Shown one piece after another: positions 9,583-18,889 of a stretch of DNA of 64,000 bases. Position 1 is the stretch's first letter. Each line of letters starts with the position of its first letter. The DNA comes from Flavobacterium sp. GTDB taxonomy: Bacteria; Bacteroidota; Bacteroidia; Flavobacteriales; Flavobacteriaceae. The position numbers were made by a program, and so were the translations under genes. The stretch lies in the NCBI GenBank assembly GCA_015234525.1, contig JADGMX010000041.1:124001-188000 (forward strand). Reading direction: 5' to 3'. The notes below the pieces were generated by a model, which made no database searches, was not told the origin of the DNA, and worked only from the letters and a program-made list of their open reading frames with translations.

Positions 9583-11087
9583 GTCAACTAAAAAAAGGCG
9601 CAATCCTTTCTTACGGATCGATTTTGTTGACCATTATGGTCGGTTTGGTGCTCACGCCATTTATGGTCAGGACACTTGGTGACAGCGAATTCGGATTGTA
9701 CACGCTTATCGGTTCTATTGTCGGTTATATCGGATTGCTTGATTTTGGCCTAAACAATACAATCATCCGGTTTGTTGCCAGATATCGTGCGCAAAAAGAT
9801 TTGAAAGGCGAGCAAAACTTCCTGGCCACTACCATGCTGATTTACTGTTTTATTTCAGTGTTGGTCGTAATCGGTGGCATGTTTATCTACTACAATCTAG
9901 CTGATTTTTTCGACAAATTAACACCAAGCCAGATCGCGAAAGCTGAAGTCATGTTCCTGATTCTTGTCTTCAACCTTGCCATCGGATTACCCGGAAATGC
10001 CTTTGCGGCGATTTGCTCCGGATACGAACATTTCGTTTTTCCGAGGATGCTGAATATTGTTAAGTACATCGTCAGATCGCTTATGATTGTAGCGCTTTTG
10101 ATGCTTGGCGGCGATGCAGTAGGAATGGTTATCGTTGATACAGCAGTGAATATAGTCGTCATTTTAATTAATTGCTACTACGTTTTTCGAAAGCTTAAAG
10201 TCAGATTTAGATTGTCGGCTTTTAATCCCGCGTTAGTCAAAGAAATATTTTCATATTCAATCTGGATTTTCGTTTTTGCGATTTTTAGTTTGTTGCAATG
10301 GCGCGCCGGACAAGGGATTCTTGGTAAAATGTCAGGTCCCGAAGCCGTTACAATCTTTGCAATCGGTGTTCTTCTTGGTTCATATTATGGCACGTTTTCG
10401 AGTGTGATTTCCGGAGTTTTTCTCCCCCGCGCAACAAAAATGACGGTTTTGGAAGCTAGTGCCGACGAACTATCCGATATGATGATAAAAATTGGTCGTT
10501 TTACAGCCGTCAGTTTGATGCTGATCTTTGGCGGATTTCTTCTTTTCGGCCGTCAATTTGTCGACCTTTGGATGGGAGATTCTTATGATGAAGCCTGGCT
10601 CATTGCCTTGATAATCATGATTTCATACACAACGCCGCTTATTCAATCGTTTGCAAATGCTATTTTGGAAGCTCGTCGGATGTTTGCTTTCAAAGCGATG
10701 GCATATATTGGACTGGTTTTCATCGGAATCGGTGTCGGCGCTTACCTGGTCAGGTTCTACGGGCCGGTTGGTATCATTATCGGAACCAGCGGCGGATGGA
10801 TGCTCGGGCAAATAATCATGAATTTCTATTATTACAAGAAACTTAAACTGCAAATCCCGAGATTCTTTCTAGAAGTTTTTAAAGGATTGGTGCCCACATT
10901 TATCACCGTGCTCGCCATCGGAGTTGCCATTACATACATTCCTGGTTCGGGTTGGTTTAACCTCGGACTTAAAATTGCGCTTTTCGCCGGCGTTTACATT
11001 TTGTTTATGTTTAAATTTGGGTTAAACCAATATGAGATCGATGTCTTTAAAGGCACAATTCCATTTTTAAAGAAAAAGAATGCTTAA
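9579..11087 (+). CDS. Wzx-type lipid-linked oligosaccharide flippase
   Basis: This 502-residue protein is hydrophobic throughout, with about 12-14 predicted membrane helices. Its N-terminal helix pair with the loop [17 protein letters not shown] is typical of the polysaccharide biosynthesis (Wzx/MATE-like) family. It should flip undecaprenyl-diphosphate-linked repeat units from the cytoplasmic to the periplasmic face of the inner membrane. It is the only Wzx-like gene in the window. It overlaps rfbB by 4 bp and the next gene by 8 bp, so it is in the middle of a translationally coupled operon. Confidence 0.9.
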   Translation: MSQLKKGAILSYGSILLTIMVGLVLTPFMVRTLGDSEFGLYTLIGSIVGYIGLLDFGLNNTIIRFVARYRAQKDLKGEQNFLATTMLIYCFISVLVVIGGMFIYYNLADFFDKLTPSQIAKAEVMFLILVFNLAIGLPGNAFAAICSGYEHFVFPRMLNIVKYIVRSLMIVALLMLGGDAVGMVIVDTAVNIVVILINCYYVFRKLKVRFRLSAFNPALVKEIFSYSIWIFVFAIFSLLQWRAGQGILGKMSGPEAVTIFAIGVLLGSYYGTFSSVISGVFLPRATKMTVLEASADELSDMMIKIGRFTAVSLMLIFGGFLLFGRQFVDLWMGDSYDEAWLIALIIMISYTTPLIQSFANAILEARRMFAFKAMAYIGLVFIGIGVGAYLVRFYGPVGIIIGTSGGWMLGQIIMNFYYYKKLKLQIPRFFLEVFKGLVPTFITVLAIGVAITYIPGSGWFNLGLKIALFAGVYILFMFKFGLNQYEIDVFKGTIPFLKKKNA

Positions 11088-12354
11088 ATTAAATCAGATC
11101 AACTTAATAGCGGAAGAATCGAAATTCATTTATAACTATTCGTATGATTCCGCCATCAGCAAATATTTTAAGCCTGAGCGATTTTTCTCGCAATATGACT
11201 TAGATGTTTCAGCGGTTCCTCAAAGCATTTCCGTCATTCCTTTTCTGGCCAATTTTGCTCCGATCGCCTGGTTTGCAGGTTTCGACATTACAGTTGACGA
11301 AATCGACGAAGATTTTTACAATGCACTTCTAGCCATTAAACAAGAGCTGATAAAGCACCATCCGGTGATGGAAGGCAAAGTGAGTAATATCAATGGAAAA
11401 TTAGTAAAGAATAAAATCAACGGCGGCAAATCGGCTATGCTTTTCAGCGGCGGCGTTGATGCTTTTGCAACCTATTTTCGCCATTTCGACGAATCTCCGG
11501 ATTTAGTAACCATCAAAGGTGCCGATATTGAACTCGACGACGAAAAACAATGGCAAGAAGTATTGGAATTCAACGAAAACGAACCAATCTTAAAAAATAA
11601 CGACCGTCATTATGTGATCACAAATCTCAAGGATTTTTATTCGTATGAAGTCGACATGTTATTGCCAAATCGGGGTTGGTGGGGAAATATCCAACACGGA
11701 TTAGCGCTAATCGGTTCACTTGCGCCGCTTTCATTTTTAAAAGGCCACTCAAGAATATACATTGCTTCAACCCGCTCGATCCACATGACTTTCAATGCCT
11801 GGGGTTCAATGCCCGAAACCGACGAGAAAATCAGTTGGGGCGGATTGCAGGTTCATCACGACGGATTCGAATTAAAACGTCAGGATAAAGTCGACTTGAT
11901 CGTGAAATCGCTGGAGCAACTTGGAAAAAAGACAACAATCAGAGTCTGCTACTCAGATATTAAAAAGGATTTGAACTGTTCACATTGTGAGAAATGTGTG
12001 CGAACTATCTACGGAATCATTCTCGCCGGTGGAAATCCAAATGAGTTCGGCTTTCGTGTGGATTCAAATATCTACAATCGAATTGAATCAACATTGAAAC
12101 GCGGATTTCGCACCAAAGGGTCGCAATTTTTCTGGCGAGAGTTGGCCGATAAATCAAAATCGGTTTCAACGACGTTTTATTTTGATGATCCTCAAGTTGA
12201 AAGGCAAAAGCAAGCCGAATTGCTTCAGCTCATCGACCAACAAACATCTGCTGAGATCGCGCCATTATCCGGATTTGCAAAATTCAAGTATAAGGTAATC
12301 AACTCTTATCCGAAACTTTTCGAAGCCTATCTTAAGATACGACGTTCTCTATAA
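11080..12354 (+). CDS. QueC-like PP-loop ATPase with a four-cysteine site, function unknown
   Basis: This 424-residue protein has a PP-loop ATP-pyrophosphatase motif, SGGVD at 123-127 (FSGGVDAFATY), as in QueC, asparagine synthetases and tRNA thiolases. Further on, C290 is followed by C300-x2-C303-x2-C306 and an arginine (NCSHCEKCVR). This resembles the zinc site of QueC, which adenylates a carboxylate and converts it to an amide and then a nitrile. Apart from these motifs I do not recognise a close QueC match, and no other queuosine genes are present. The start overlaps the flippase by 8 bp and a pyruvyl-transferase-like gene follows. A role in adenylating and amidating a uronic acid or other glycan carboxylate is an inference only. 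Confidence 0.75.
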   Translation: MLKLNQINLIAEESKFIYNYSYDSAISKYFKPERFFSQYDLDVSAVPQSISVIPFLANFAPIAWFAGFDITVDEIDEDFYNALLAIKQELIKHHPVMEGKVSNINGKLVKNKINGGKSAMLFSGGVDAFATYFRHFDESPDLVTIKGADIELDDEKQWQEVLEFNENEPILKNNDRHYVITNLKDFYSYEVDMLLPNRGWWGNIQHGLALIGSLAPLSFLKGHSRIYIASTRSIHMTFNAWGSMPETDEKISWGGLQVHHDGFELKRQDKVDLIVKSLEQLGKKTTIRVCYSDIKKDLNCSHCEKCVRTIYGIILAGGNPNEFGFRVDSNIYNRIESTLKRGFRTKGSQFFWRELADKSKSVSTTFYFDDPQVERQKQAELLQLIDQQTSAEIAPLSGFAKFKYKVINSYPKLFEAYLKIRRSL

Positions 12355-12385
12355 ATTTGGCAAGAAAAAGCTGATAAATTTGTAG

Positions 12386-12416
12386 TTTGACGCCCAATAA
12401 TATAATAGTATCTTTG
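12386..12416 (+). promoter_or_regulatory. Promoter upstream of the pyruvyl-transferase-like gene
   Basis: TTTG at 12386-12389 and TATCTTTG at 12409-12416 are separated by 19 bases, a full match to the Bacteroidota promoter pattern. The start codon lies about 56 bases further on, leaving a leader of roughly 50 nt. This is the only sizeable gap between 8.5 and 15.6 kb and probably starts a second transcript. Confidence 0.7.
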
Positions 12417-12472
12417 CCGGCGAATTGCCATGAGCGGCGTAACGTGCTCAGAACAAAAATATTAGCGTAAAT

Positions 12473-13453
12473 ATGAAATACGGATTATTATCTTATAAGG
12501 AAAGCAAGCAAGTATTTAACGTTGGAGACAACATTCAAAGTCTTGCCGCCAAGCAATATCTGCCAAGAGTTGATACGTATATAAATCGGGAGAAATTGGC
12601 CGAATATGAAGGTGAGCGCACAAAACTTATCATGAATGGCTGGTTTACCCACAATCATCATAATTGGGTCCCAAACGGCAATATCGATCCGCTTTTTATT
12701 TCATTTCACATGAACAATACGGCGGCTCCGTTTATGCTTAGCGAAAAAGGAATCGCTTATCTCAAAAAACACCAGCCAATCGGTTGCCGTGATCAATTTA
12801 CCGCTGATACTTTATTGGCAAAAGGCATCGACGCGTATTTTTCGGGATGCCTGACGCTGACTTTAGACACGTATAAAGTTGATGATTCCGAGCGTGGCGA
12901 TGATATTTACATTGTTGATCCACTTTATAGTTATCCAACCTGGGAGAAAGTAACTTACAACCTAAAACGCTTTATCAGAAGCTTTCAAAGCGGAAAGGTG
13001 TTTCGCATCACCGATAAAAAGAAACATTTGCAAGGTTTTATTGATGCCGATCTTTTAAAATCAGCTAAATATGTCAACCAGGAACCGCCTTCGGGAAAAT
13101 ATACCGAGCAGGAGAAATTTCAAATGGCTGAAGATCTATTGCGTAAATACGCTAAAGCGAAATTGGTGATTACATCCCGTATTCACTGTGCGCTTCCATG
13201 TTTAGCGATGGGAACTCCGGTGATATTTGTCAACGGTTTCGACAGTTTTGTCGATTCGTGCCGGTTCGACGGAATTCTGGAGCTTTTCAACCGTATCGAC
13301 ATTGATGCAAAAACCGGAAAGTGGACCGCGAATTTTCCGCTTGACGGCAAAATCTCACAAGATACAATGGTTACAAATCTTGGCAAGCATCACGCTTTAG
13401 CCGAACCAATGAAGAAAAAATGTCGTGATTTTATAGCCGCCGACAATGGATAA
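12473..13453 (+). CDS. Polysaccharide pyruvyl transferase family protein
   Basis: This 326-residue protein shows the PF04230-type pattern. An N-terminal VGDNIQSLAA segment lies near residues 17-26, and the conserved C-terminal half contains ITSRIHCALPCLAMGTPVIFV, with R236 and H238 in the family's key positions. Members add a 4,6- or 3,4-ketal pyruvate from phosphoenolpyruvate to sugars, giving negatively charged glycans; some act differently. It would work in the cytoplasm on lipid-linked intermediates. It starts a new transcription unit after the promoter at 12386-12416, and its end overlaps the acyltransferase gene by 8 bp, so both probably decorate the same repeat unit. Confidence 0.85.
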   Translation: MKYGLLSYKESKQVFNVGDNIQSLAAKQYLPRVDTYINREKLAEYEGERTKLIMNGWFTHNHHNWVPNGNIDPLFISFHMNNTAAPFMLSEKGIAYLKKHQPIGCRDQFTADTLLAKGIDAYFSGCLTLTLDTYKVDDSERGDDIYIVDPLYSYPTWEKVTYNLKRFIRSFQSGKVFRITDKKKHLQGFIDADLLKSAKYVNQEPPSGKYTEQEKFQMAEDLLRKYAKAKLVITSRIHCALPCLAMGTPVIFVNGFDSFVDSCRFDGILELFNRIDIDAKTGKWTANFPLDGKISQDTMVTNLGKHHALAEPMKKKCRDFIAADNG

Positions 13454-14522
13454 GCGTTTAAGCCTTAAATTTTCTACAATTTCATTCCTGCTGTTGATGA
13501 TGGTGGTGGTAGGCCACGCGGTTAACATCAAATATACGCCAGACGGAATCGGATATGGGGTTTGGTTTTTTGAAAATGTGGTGTCAGATAAATTTACCAA
13601 GGTTGTCATACCGATTTTCTTTTTTATATCGGCTTATTTATTTTTTCTCAATGTAAATCCGGATACGATCTCTGTAAATACATTCAAGGAAAAAATCGGG
13701 AAGCGGATGAAAACACTGCTGATTCCGTATCTTTTTTGGTGTACAATCTGGTTTGCATTTGTCTACATTATTCAACTACATCCTGCAATTGGAATATATT
13801 TTGGCGAACCGATTCATACGCTTCCAAAATGGAAACAGTTTTGGCTTTTATACCTCGAACCTGTAAATTATCAATTCTGGTTTATCCGCGAATTGTTGCT
13901 TTATGTGCTGATTACGCCATTGTTATTTTTGGCAGTTAAGCATTTGAAATGGTTCTTTTTAGTGTTTCTGTATGCGATGGCGGCTTATTCACTTAGTGTT
14001 TTCACGGTGTGGAATATCGATATATATCGATATCATATGATATTTTATTATTCACTCGGAATCTACTGTGCGATTAACAAAGTGAGTTTATCATTAGCAT
14101 TTATTCCCACATTCATTCAGGTTTTACTGGTTTCGCTTTTCGTTTTTCTCTGCTGCGTATTACTGTGGCTGGACGTAAATGTGGTTCCTGATTACGGAAT
14201 TTGGTACAACCGACTGTATCTGAACCTGGTATCTATGATCGGCTGTGTTGGCCTTTGGGCGATATACGATACATTGGATCAGAAATTCGATTTTAAATAT
14301 TATCAGATTTACAGTTTCGCATTTATAATTTACGCTTGCCACGGCGTTCCGATTTTGCTTCTCAAGGAAGCGCTTGTCGCCGTATTAGCACCATCGCCAC
14401 TAGCTAGGTTGTTACTATATTTTGCAACCATTCTATTTACGATAATCATGTGCGTCGGATTCGGGAAGCTGTTTAAAAAATATTTGCCAAAGGGATATCA
14501 GCTGGTTACCGGCAATCGATAA
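13446..14522 (+). CDS. Acyltransferase-3 family membrane O-acyltransferase
   Basis: This 358-residue integral membrane protein has about ten hydrophobic segments. An early VVGHAVN stretch holds the membrane-embedded histidine (H24) typical of the acyltransferase-3 (PF01757) family. Later family-like features include IPIFFFISAYLFF and FWFIRELLLY. Such proteins O-acetylate or otherwise acylate sugars of exopolysaccharide or O-antigen. It overlaps the pyruvyl-transferase-like gene by 8 bp and precedes wecB by 9 bp. Inside it, at 14014-14043, are two overlapping AT-rich perfect palindromes of 20 and 14 bp, encoding part of NIDIYRYHM. Confidence 0.88.
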   Translation: MDKRLSLKFSTISFLLLMMVVVGHAVNIKYTPDGIGYGVWFFENVVSDKFTKVVIPIFFFISAYLFFLNVNPDTISVNTFKEKIGKRMKTLLIPYLFWCTIWFAFVYIIQLHPAIGIYFGEPIHTLPKWKQFWLLYLEPVNYQFWFIRELLLYVLITPLLFLAVKHLKWFFLVFLYAMAAYSLSVFTVWNIDIYRYHMIFYYSLGIYCAINKVSLSLAFIPTFIQVLLVSLFVFLCCVLLWLDVNVVPDYGIWYNRLYLNLVSMIGCVGLWAIYDTLDQKFDFKYYQIYSFAFIIYACHGVPILLLKEALVAVLAPSPLARLLLYFATILFTIIMCVGFGKLFKKYLPKGYQLVTGNR

Positions 14523-14531
14523 AAAACAATT

Positions 14532-15653
14532 ATGAAAAAGAAAATTCTTGTCTGTTTTGGAACAAGGCCTGAAGCCATAAAGATGTGTGCTTTGGTGCAT
14601 ACGCTAAAGAGAACCGATTATGACGTAGAGGTTTGCGTTACGGCTCAACATCGCGAAATGCTGGATCAGGTACTTGAATTTTTCGAAATTACACCCGATT
14701 ACGATTTGGATATCATGAAACCGAGTCAGTCGCTAAACGAACTCAGCAGCCGAATCTTCATGAAAATGGATGAGGTTTTACTAAAAGCGTCACCTGATTT
14801 GGTACTTGTTCATGGCGATACAACCACATCTAGCATTTGTGCGTGGGCGGCTTTTCACCGAGGTGTAAAAGTGGGTCATGTTGAAGCCGGACTGAGAACT
14901 TTCGACAAGTATTCGCCGTTCCCTGAAGAGGCTAACCGACAAATCACCGGACGATTGGCCGACTTCCATTTTTCACCAACTACAACGTCTGAAGAAAATC
15001 TGCTTGCTGAAAAAACAAACCATGAATCAATTGTTGTCACCGGAAACACGGTAATCGACTCACTTTTGTGGACGGTTTCAAAACTCGAAAGCGGTTATTC
15101 AAACGACAAAATTGAAATGTTGACAACTACCGTCGATTTTTCAAAAAAGGTAATTCTGGTTACTGGTCACCGTCGGGAGAATTTTGGCGATGGATTTTTG
15201 AACATTTGCAAATCGCTCGCACATATCGCAACGAATCACGATGTCGAAATCATTTTCCCGGTTCACCTGAATCCGAATGTTCAGGAACCGGTAATGCGAT
15301 TGCTCGCCGATTACAAGAATATTCATTTGATCGAGCCACTTGATTACCCGTCATTTGTTTATATGATGATGAAATCATATTTGATTATTACCGATTCAGG
15401 TGGTGTTCAGGAGGAAGCTCCGTCGCTTGGCAAACCGGTTTTGGTGATGCGCGATACCACTGAACGCCCGGAAGCTGTTGCTGCCGGAACCGTGAAGCTG
15501 GTCGGAACCGATTTTGACGCGATCACATCGTCAGCCGCTGAACTATTGAACGGTGGCGAATTATATGCTAAAATGTCGGCCGCGTACAATCCGTATGGAG
15601 ATGGAAAAGCAAACGATAGAATAGTTGATTACATTAAGCGACAATTAGGATAG
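14532..15653 (+). CDS. wecB: UDP-N-acetylglucosamine 2-epimerase (non-hydrolysing)
   Basis: This 373-residue protein contains the hallmark stretches of WecB/MnaA: FGTRPEAIKM near the N-terminus, HGDTTTS, VEAGLRT, FPEEANRQITG and SGGVQEEAPSLGKPVL. It interconverts UDP-GlcNAc and UDP-ManNAc, giving ManNAc or, after oxidation, ManNAcA for the polysaccharide. No clear wecC is adjacent; the dehydrogenase at 7239-8516 is the only candidate. It is distinct from the hydrolysing NeuC at 42139-43260. It ends the second transcription unit and is followed by a 274-bp gap. Confidence 0.95.
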   Translation: MKKKILVCFGTRPEAIKMCALVHTLKRTDYDVEVCVTAQHREMLDQVLEFFEITPDYDLDIMKPSQSLNELSSRIFMKMDEVLLKASPDLVLVHGDTTTSSICAWAAFHRGVKVGHVEAGLRTFDKYSPFPEEANRQITGRLADFHFSPTTTSEENLLAEKTNHESIVVTGNTVIDSLLWTVSKLESGYSNDKIEMLTTTVDFSKKVILVTGHRRENFGDGFLNICKSLAHIATNHDVEIIFPVHLNPNVQEPVMRLLADYKNIHLIEPLDYPSFVYMMMKSYLIITDSGGVQEEAPSLGKPVLVMRDTTERPEAVAAGTVKLVGTDFDAITSSAAELLNGGELYAKMSAAYNPYGDGKANDRIVDYIKRQLG

Positions 15654-15927
15654 AAAGGTGTTCAATTTTGATGATTAACTTAGAACTGCAACAGAATGTG
15701 TTTCAAAAAATTTCATTCGTCAAATTTGAAACAAACTTTGTTGCAAAAAAAATAGATCTAAAAAATTGAAACAAGAATGTAACAAGCGAAAAATGTTTCA
15801 AAGTTTGTAGGAATTAAATGCTTCAAATTTGCCACACTTTTAGCCGGTAATTAGGAGCAATGAAGAAGTGGACAGTAAGTTCAATAATAATAACGTTCGT
15901 AAAGCAATCACGCTCAATAAGAAAGAT
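15654..15927 (+). promoter_or_regulatory. Intergenic region with inverted repeats, weak promoter and possible leader ORF
   Basis: This is the longest gene-free stretch in the window. It is AT-rich and holds four copies of the octamer GTTTCAAA in alternating orientation: 15700-15707 (forward), 15725-15732 (reverse), 15765-15772 (reverse, one mismatch) and 15795-15802 (forward). The first two form a 9-bp inverted repeat with a 17-bp loop (15699-15733). A weak promoter, TTTG at 15804-15807 and CAAATTTG at 15824-15831 with 16 bases between, follows the last copy. A 23-codon reading frame (15860-15931) begins after AGGAG and stops on the start codon of the next gene. The regulator and function are unknown. 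Confidence 0.5.
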
Positions 15928-16650
15928 ATGATTCCAAAAATAATTCACTATTGCTGGTTTGGTGGAAATCCGCTTCCGCCGTTGGCCGTTAAATGCATTG
16001 CGTCGTGGAAAAAATATTTACCTGAATATGAGATCATCGAATGGAACGAAAATAATTTTCCGATCGAAGATTTCCTGTTTACACGCCAGTCGCTCGAACA
16101 TCGCAAATATGCGTTTATTTCGGATGTCGCCCGACTCTACGCATTAGATAAAATGGGTGGCGTTTATATGGACACTGACGTTGAGGTGCTGAAACCACTT
16201 GATCCGTTTTTGCATCATGCGGCTTTTTCGGGGTTTGAGAACGACGACTTTGTTCCAACCGGAATTATGGCAAGCGAGAAAGGATCGCAGTGGGTTAAAG
16301 AATTACTGGCATATTACGACGACCGGCCGCTTATTCAACCCGACGGAACGATATTGAGCGTTTCAAATACCTATATCATCACTAATATGATGAAAGAGAA
16401 AGGCTTTATTATGAACAATACGTTTCAGGAAATCGAAGGTTATGTTACTTTTTATCCCAATGATTACTTCTGTCCCAAAAGTTATAAAACAGGAAATATC
16501 GACCTGACCAAGAATTCATATACCATTCACCACTTTGCAAAATCGTGGATTCCGACTAAAAAAAGATGGCGAAACATTGCAAAGATGAAAGCAATGAATC
16601 TTTTTGGATACAAGAACGTTCAGAAAATTATCGATTTGATTAAAAAATAA
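15928..16650 (+). CDS. Glycosyltransferase with DXD motif (Gly_transf_sug/GT32-like)
   Basis: This 240-residue protein begins IPKIIHYCWFGGNPLP, the standard start of this family of capsular polysaccharide synthesis transferases. The metal-binding DXD is D82-T-D84 in GGVYMDTDVEVL, preceded by the conserved DVARLYALDKMGG. It should transfer a hexose from a nucleotide sugar in the cytoplasm. The ATG at 15928 is chosen because the family starts there. An in-frame GTG at 15868 would add 20 residues with no similarity. The stop codon of a short upstream reading frame overlaps this ATG, so translational coupling is possible. It is followed after 1 bp by another glycosyltransferase. Confidence 0.85.
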   Translation: MIPKIIHYCWFGGNPLPPLAVKCIASWKKYLPEYEIIEWNENNFPIEDFLFTRQSLEHRKYAFISDVARLYALDKMGGVYMDTDVEVLKPLDPFLHHAAFSGFENDDFVPTGIMASEKGSQWVKELLAYYDDRPLIQPDGTILSVSNTYIITNMMKEKGFIMNNTFQEIEGYVTFYPNDYFCPKSYKTGNIDLTKNSYTIHHFAKSWIPTKKRWRNIAKMKAMNLFGYKNVQKIIDLIKK

Positions 16651-16651
16651 C

Positions 16652-17782
16652 ATGAAAATATTATACATCACCGACCAGGTTTATTTACACGGCGGCGCTG
16701 AGAAAATTCTAATTCAGAAACTTAATTTTTGGGTGAATTTTTTTGGTTACGAGGTGATGTTGATTACGCTTCAGCAAGAGGGACGAAAACCGTTCTTTCC
16801 GCTTGACGAAAAAGTCAAACATTTTGATCTTGGCGTTCCCGGATCAGCTGGAAGCAGTTTTTTTACACGGGAGAATTTGTCTTCGTTATCGGATTACACC
16901 AAACGGTTAAAGCGAAAAATTGAAGACTATCAACCCGATGGGATTTTTCTGATTTCACTCGGATTTGTCCGGTACGCACTTCCATTTATCGCCGGAAAAT
17001 TTCCAATTTATAACGAATATCACACGTCGTATTACGGCTTTCAACTCGGTTTCGAGAAGTTGTCGCCACTGAAGAAGATCAAGAAGAAACTTTCGTATTT
17101 CCTGATCGAGCGAATTGAAAACATGTATACCAACATCGTGTTCCTCAACCAAGCAGAATACGATCATTACAACCGAAAAAACGGCGTCATCATTCCAAAT
17201 TTCTACGACGATTCTGAACCGCGCGTCGATCTTCCAAAAGAAAAACAAATAATATCACTCGGCCGCTTAAGCTATCAAAAAGGATATGATTTGTTGATCG
17301 AGGCCTGGGATCAAATTTCGGCAGATGTTCCCGATTGGCGTCTATCTATTTATGGCAACGGCGAATGGCATGATAAACTCCACAAGCAGTTGGAGACATG
17401 TCAGTCGCGAGCTACAATCGACCTGCATCCTGCAACAAATGAAGTTAATAAGAAATTAGCAGCTTCTGCATTTTACGTGATGAGTTCGCGGTTTGAAACC
17501 TTTCCGATGGTTTTGCTTGAGGCGATGTCAAACAAATTGCCCGTAGTTTCATTTGATTGCCCGACAGGTCCCGGCGCCATTTTAACCAATGGAGAAGACG
17601 GAATTTTGGTTGAGAACGGCAATGTATCAGCGCTTGCGTTGGCAATAAAAACGATGATTTTTGACGATGCAAAACGCGAGGAAATGGGTGCCAAAGCTCG
17701 CGAAAATGTCGAAAAACTAGATCCCGAGCTGATTATGAAGAAATGGGATGAATTAGTAAAACTAAATCCGCCGCGGCGATAA
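16652..17782 (+). CDS. Glycosyltransferase family 4 protein
   Basis: This 376-residue GT-B enzyme has the N-terminal Rossmann start ILYITDQVYLHGGAEKIL. Its C-terminal donor-binding half contains GRLSYQKGYDLLIEAW and SSRFETFPMVLLEAMSNKLPVVSFDCPTG, the acidic EX7E-type region of GT4. It is a retaining glycosyltransferase of unknown specificity that should extend a lipid-linked repeat unit. It lies 1 bp after the previous transferase and 12 bp before the EpsG-like polymerase. Confidence 0.88.
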   Translation: MKILYITDQVYLHGGAEKILIQKLNFWVNFFGYEVMLITLQQEGRKPFFPLDEKVKHFDLGVPGSAGSSFFTRENLSSLSDYTKRLKRKIEDYQPDGIFLISLGFVRYALPFIAGKFPIYNEYHTSYYGFQLGFEKLSPLKKIKKKLSYFLIERIENMYTNIVFLNQAEYDHYNRKNGVIIPNFYDDSEPRVDLPKEKQIISLGRLSYQKGYDLLIEAWDQISADVPDWRLSIYGNGEWHDKLHKQLETCQSRATIDLHPATNEVNKKLAASAFYVMSSRFETFPMVLLEAMSNKLPVVSFDCPTGPGAILTNGEDGILVENGNVSALALAIKTMIFDDAKREEMGAKARENVEKLDPELIMKKWDELVKLNPPRR

Positions 17783-17794
17783 CGAAAAAGATAA

Positions 17795-18889
17795 GTGAAT
17801 ACGCTAGTTCCATTAGAGATTTACAGCAAGGTATATTATTATGTATTATTAGTAATAACGGTTCTTGCGTTTGTGCAAGCTGGACAATTCTCACTGACTA
17901 GCAACGCCAACCATCGAATTAAAAACAACATTGGGAACTTTGTCTTTTTTTTCGTGCTTTTTTATATGGGTACAAGACCACTTAGTGGCAAGTATTTTGG
18001 CGACATGCGAACGTATTCAATAAGGTATTTAGGCTATGCCGAAGGCGAACCTGTTTTTCTTGGCAAAGATGTCGTATTCGACTATTTCATGAAATTTTGC
18101 TCCTCGATAATGACCGTCGAGGTTTTCTTTTTTCTTTGTGCCACGCTTTATGTCGTACCGCTTTACTTGGCAGTTAAAAAGACGTTCAAGGAGTATTGGT
18201 TCTATGCTTTTTTGATGTTGGTGGTGTCGATGTCTTTCTGGGCTTACGGCGTGAATGGTATCAGAAACGGTCTGGCAACATCATTTTTTATTTACGCGAT
18301 CACTCGGGACAAACTTCTTTACAAAGTCTTATGGCTAATTTTGGGAGCCGCAATGCACCAATCGCTTTTGATTCCGATTCTTGCGCTTATTGTCGTAACC
18401 CGTGTTCCAAAGCCGTCGCTCCATTTTAAAGTCTGGTTAGCCGCAATTCCGCTTTCTTTGGTTCTGGGAAGCTTTTGGGAATCGTTTTTCCTTAACATCG
18501 GCTTATTTGAAACCGAAAGGGCAGAGGCCTACTTGTCGGGAAGCGATACCTATGACGAACAGTTTAGCCGCACGGGATTCCGATGGGATTTCTTGATTTA
18601 CAGCGCCACGGGTATTTTCGCCGGATGGTATTTTGCAATCAAACGAAAATTTGACGATAAGCTTTACCTGCAGATTTTCAACGTTTATTTGCTGGTCAAC
18701 GCGTTTTGGATTTTGGTCATCAGAGCATCATTTTCGAATAGATTCGCTTATTTGTCCTGGTTTTTACTCGGACTCGTCATAATTTATCCGATGCTAAAAA
18801 ATCGGTTTTTCAAAGATCAGCACAATATTATGGCAAAGGTCATTTTAGCCTATTTTTTACTCACGTTCCTACTTAATGTTATCTTATAA
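17795..18889 (+). CDS. EpsG-family polysaccharide polymerase (Wzy-type)
   Basis: This 364-residue integral membrane protein has about ten hydrophobic segments. The segment GTRPLSGKYFGDMRTYSIRYLGY (residues 58-80) is the EpsG-family signature region. Such proteins are the Wzy-type polymerases that join lipid-linked repeat units on the periplasmic side. The start is a GTG at 17795; the first internal Met is near residue 58, after two membrane segments, so a non-ATG start is needed. It is the obvious polymerase partner of the Wzx flippase and Wza/Wzc proteins of block A. Its stop overlaps the next ATG by one base. Confidence 0.82.
   Translation: MNTLVPLEIYSKVYYYVLLVITVLAFVQAGQFSLTSNANHRIKNNIGNFVFFFVLFYMGTRPLSGKYFGDMRTYSIRYLGYAEGEPVFLGKDVVFDYFMKFCSSIMTVEVFFFLCATLYVVPLYLAVKKTFKEYWFYAFLMLVVSMSFWAYGVNGIRNGLATSFFIYAITRDKLLYKVLWLILGAAMHQSLLIPILALIVVTRVPKPSLHFKVWLAAIPLSLVLGSFWESFFLNIGLFETERAEAYLSGSDTYDEQFSRTGFRWDFLIYSATGIFAGWYFAIKRKFDDKLYLQIFNVYLLVNAFWILVIRASFSNRFAYLSWFLLGLVIIYPMLKNRFFKDQHNIMAKVILAYFLLTFLLNVIL

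Noticed and set aside
15868..15927. GTG start adding 20 residues to the DXD glycosyltransferase
   Set aside because: The family begins at the MIPKIIHYCWFGG segment, so the ATG at 15928 is preferred.
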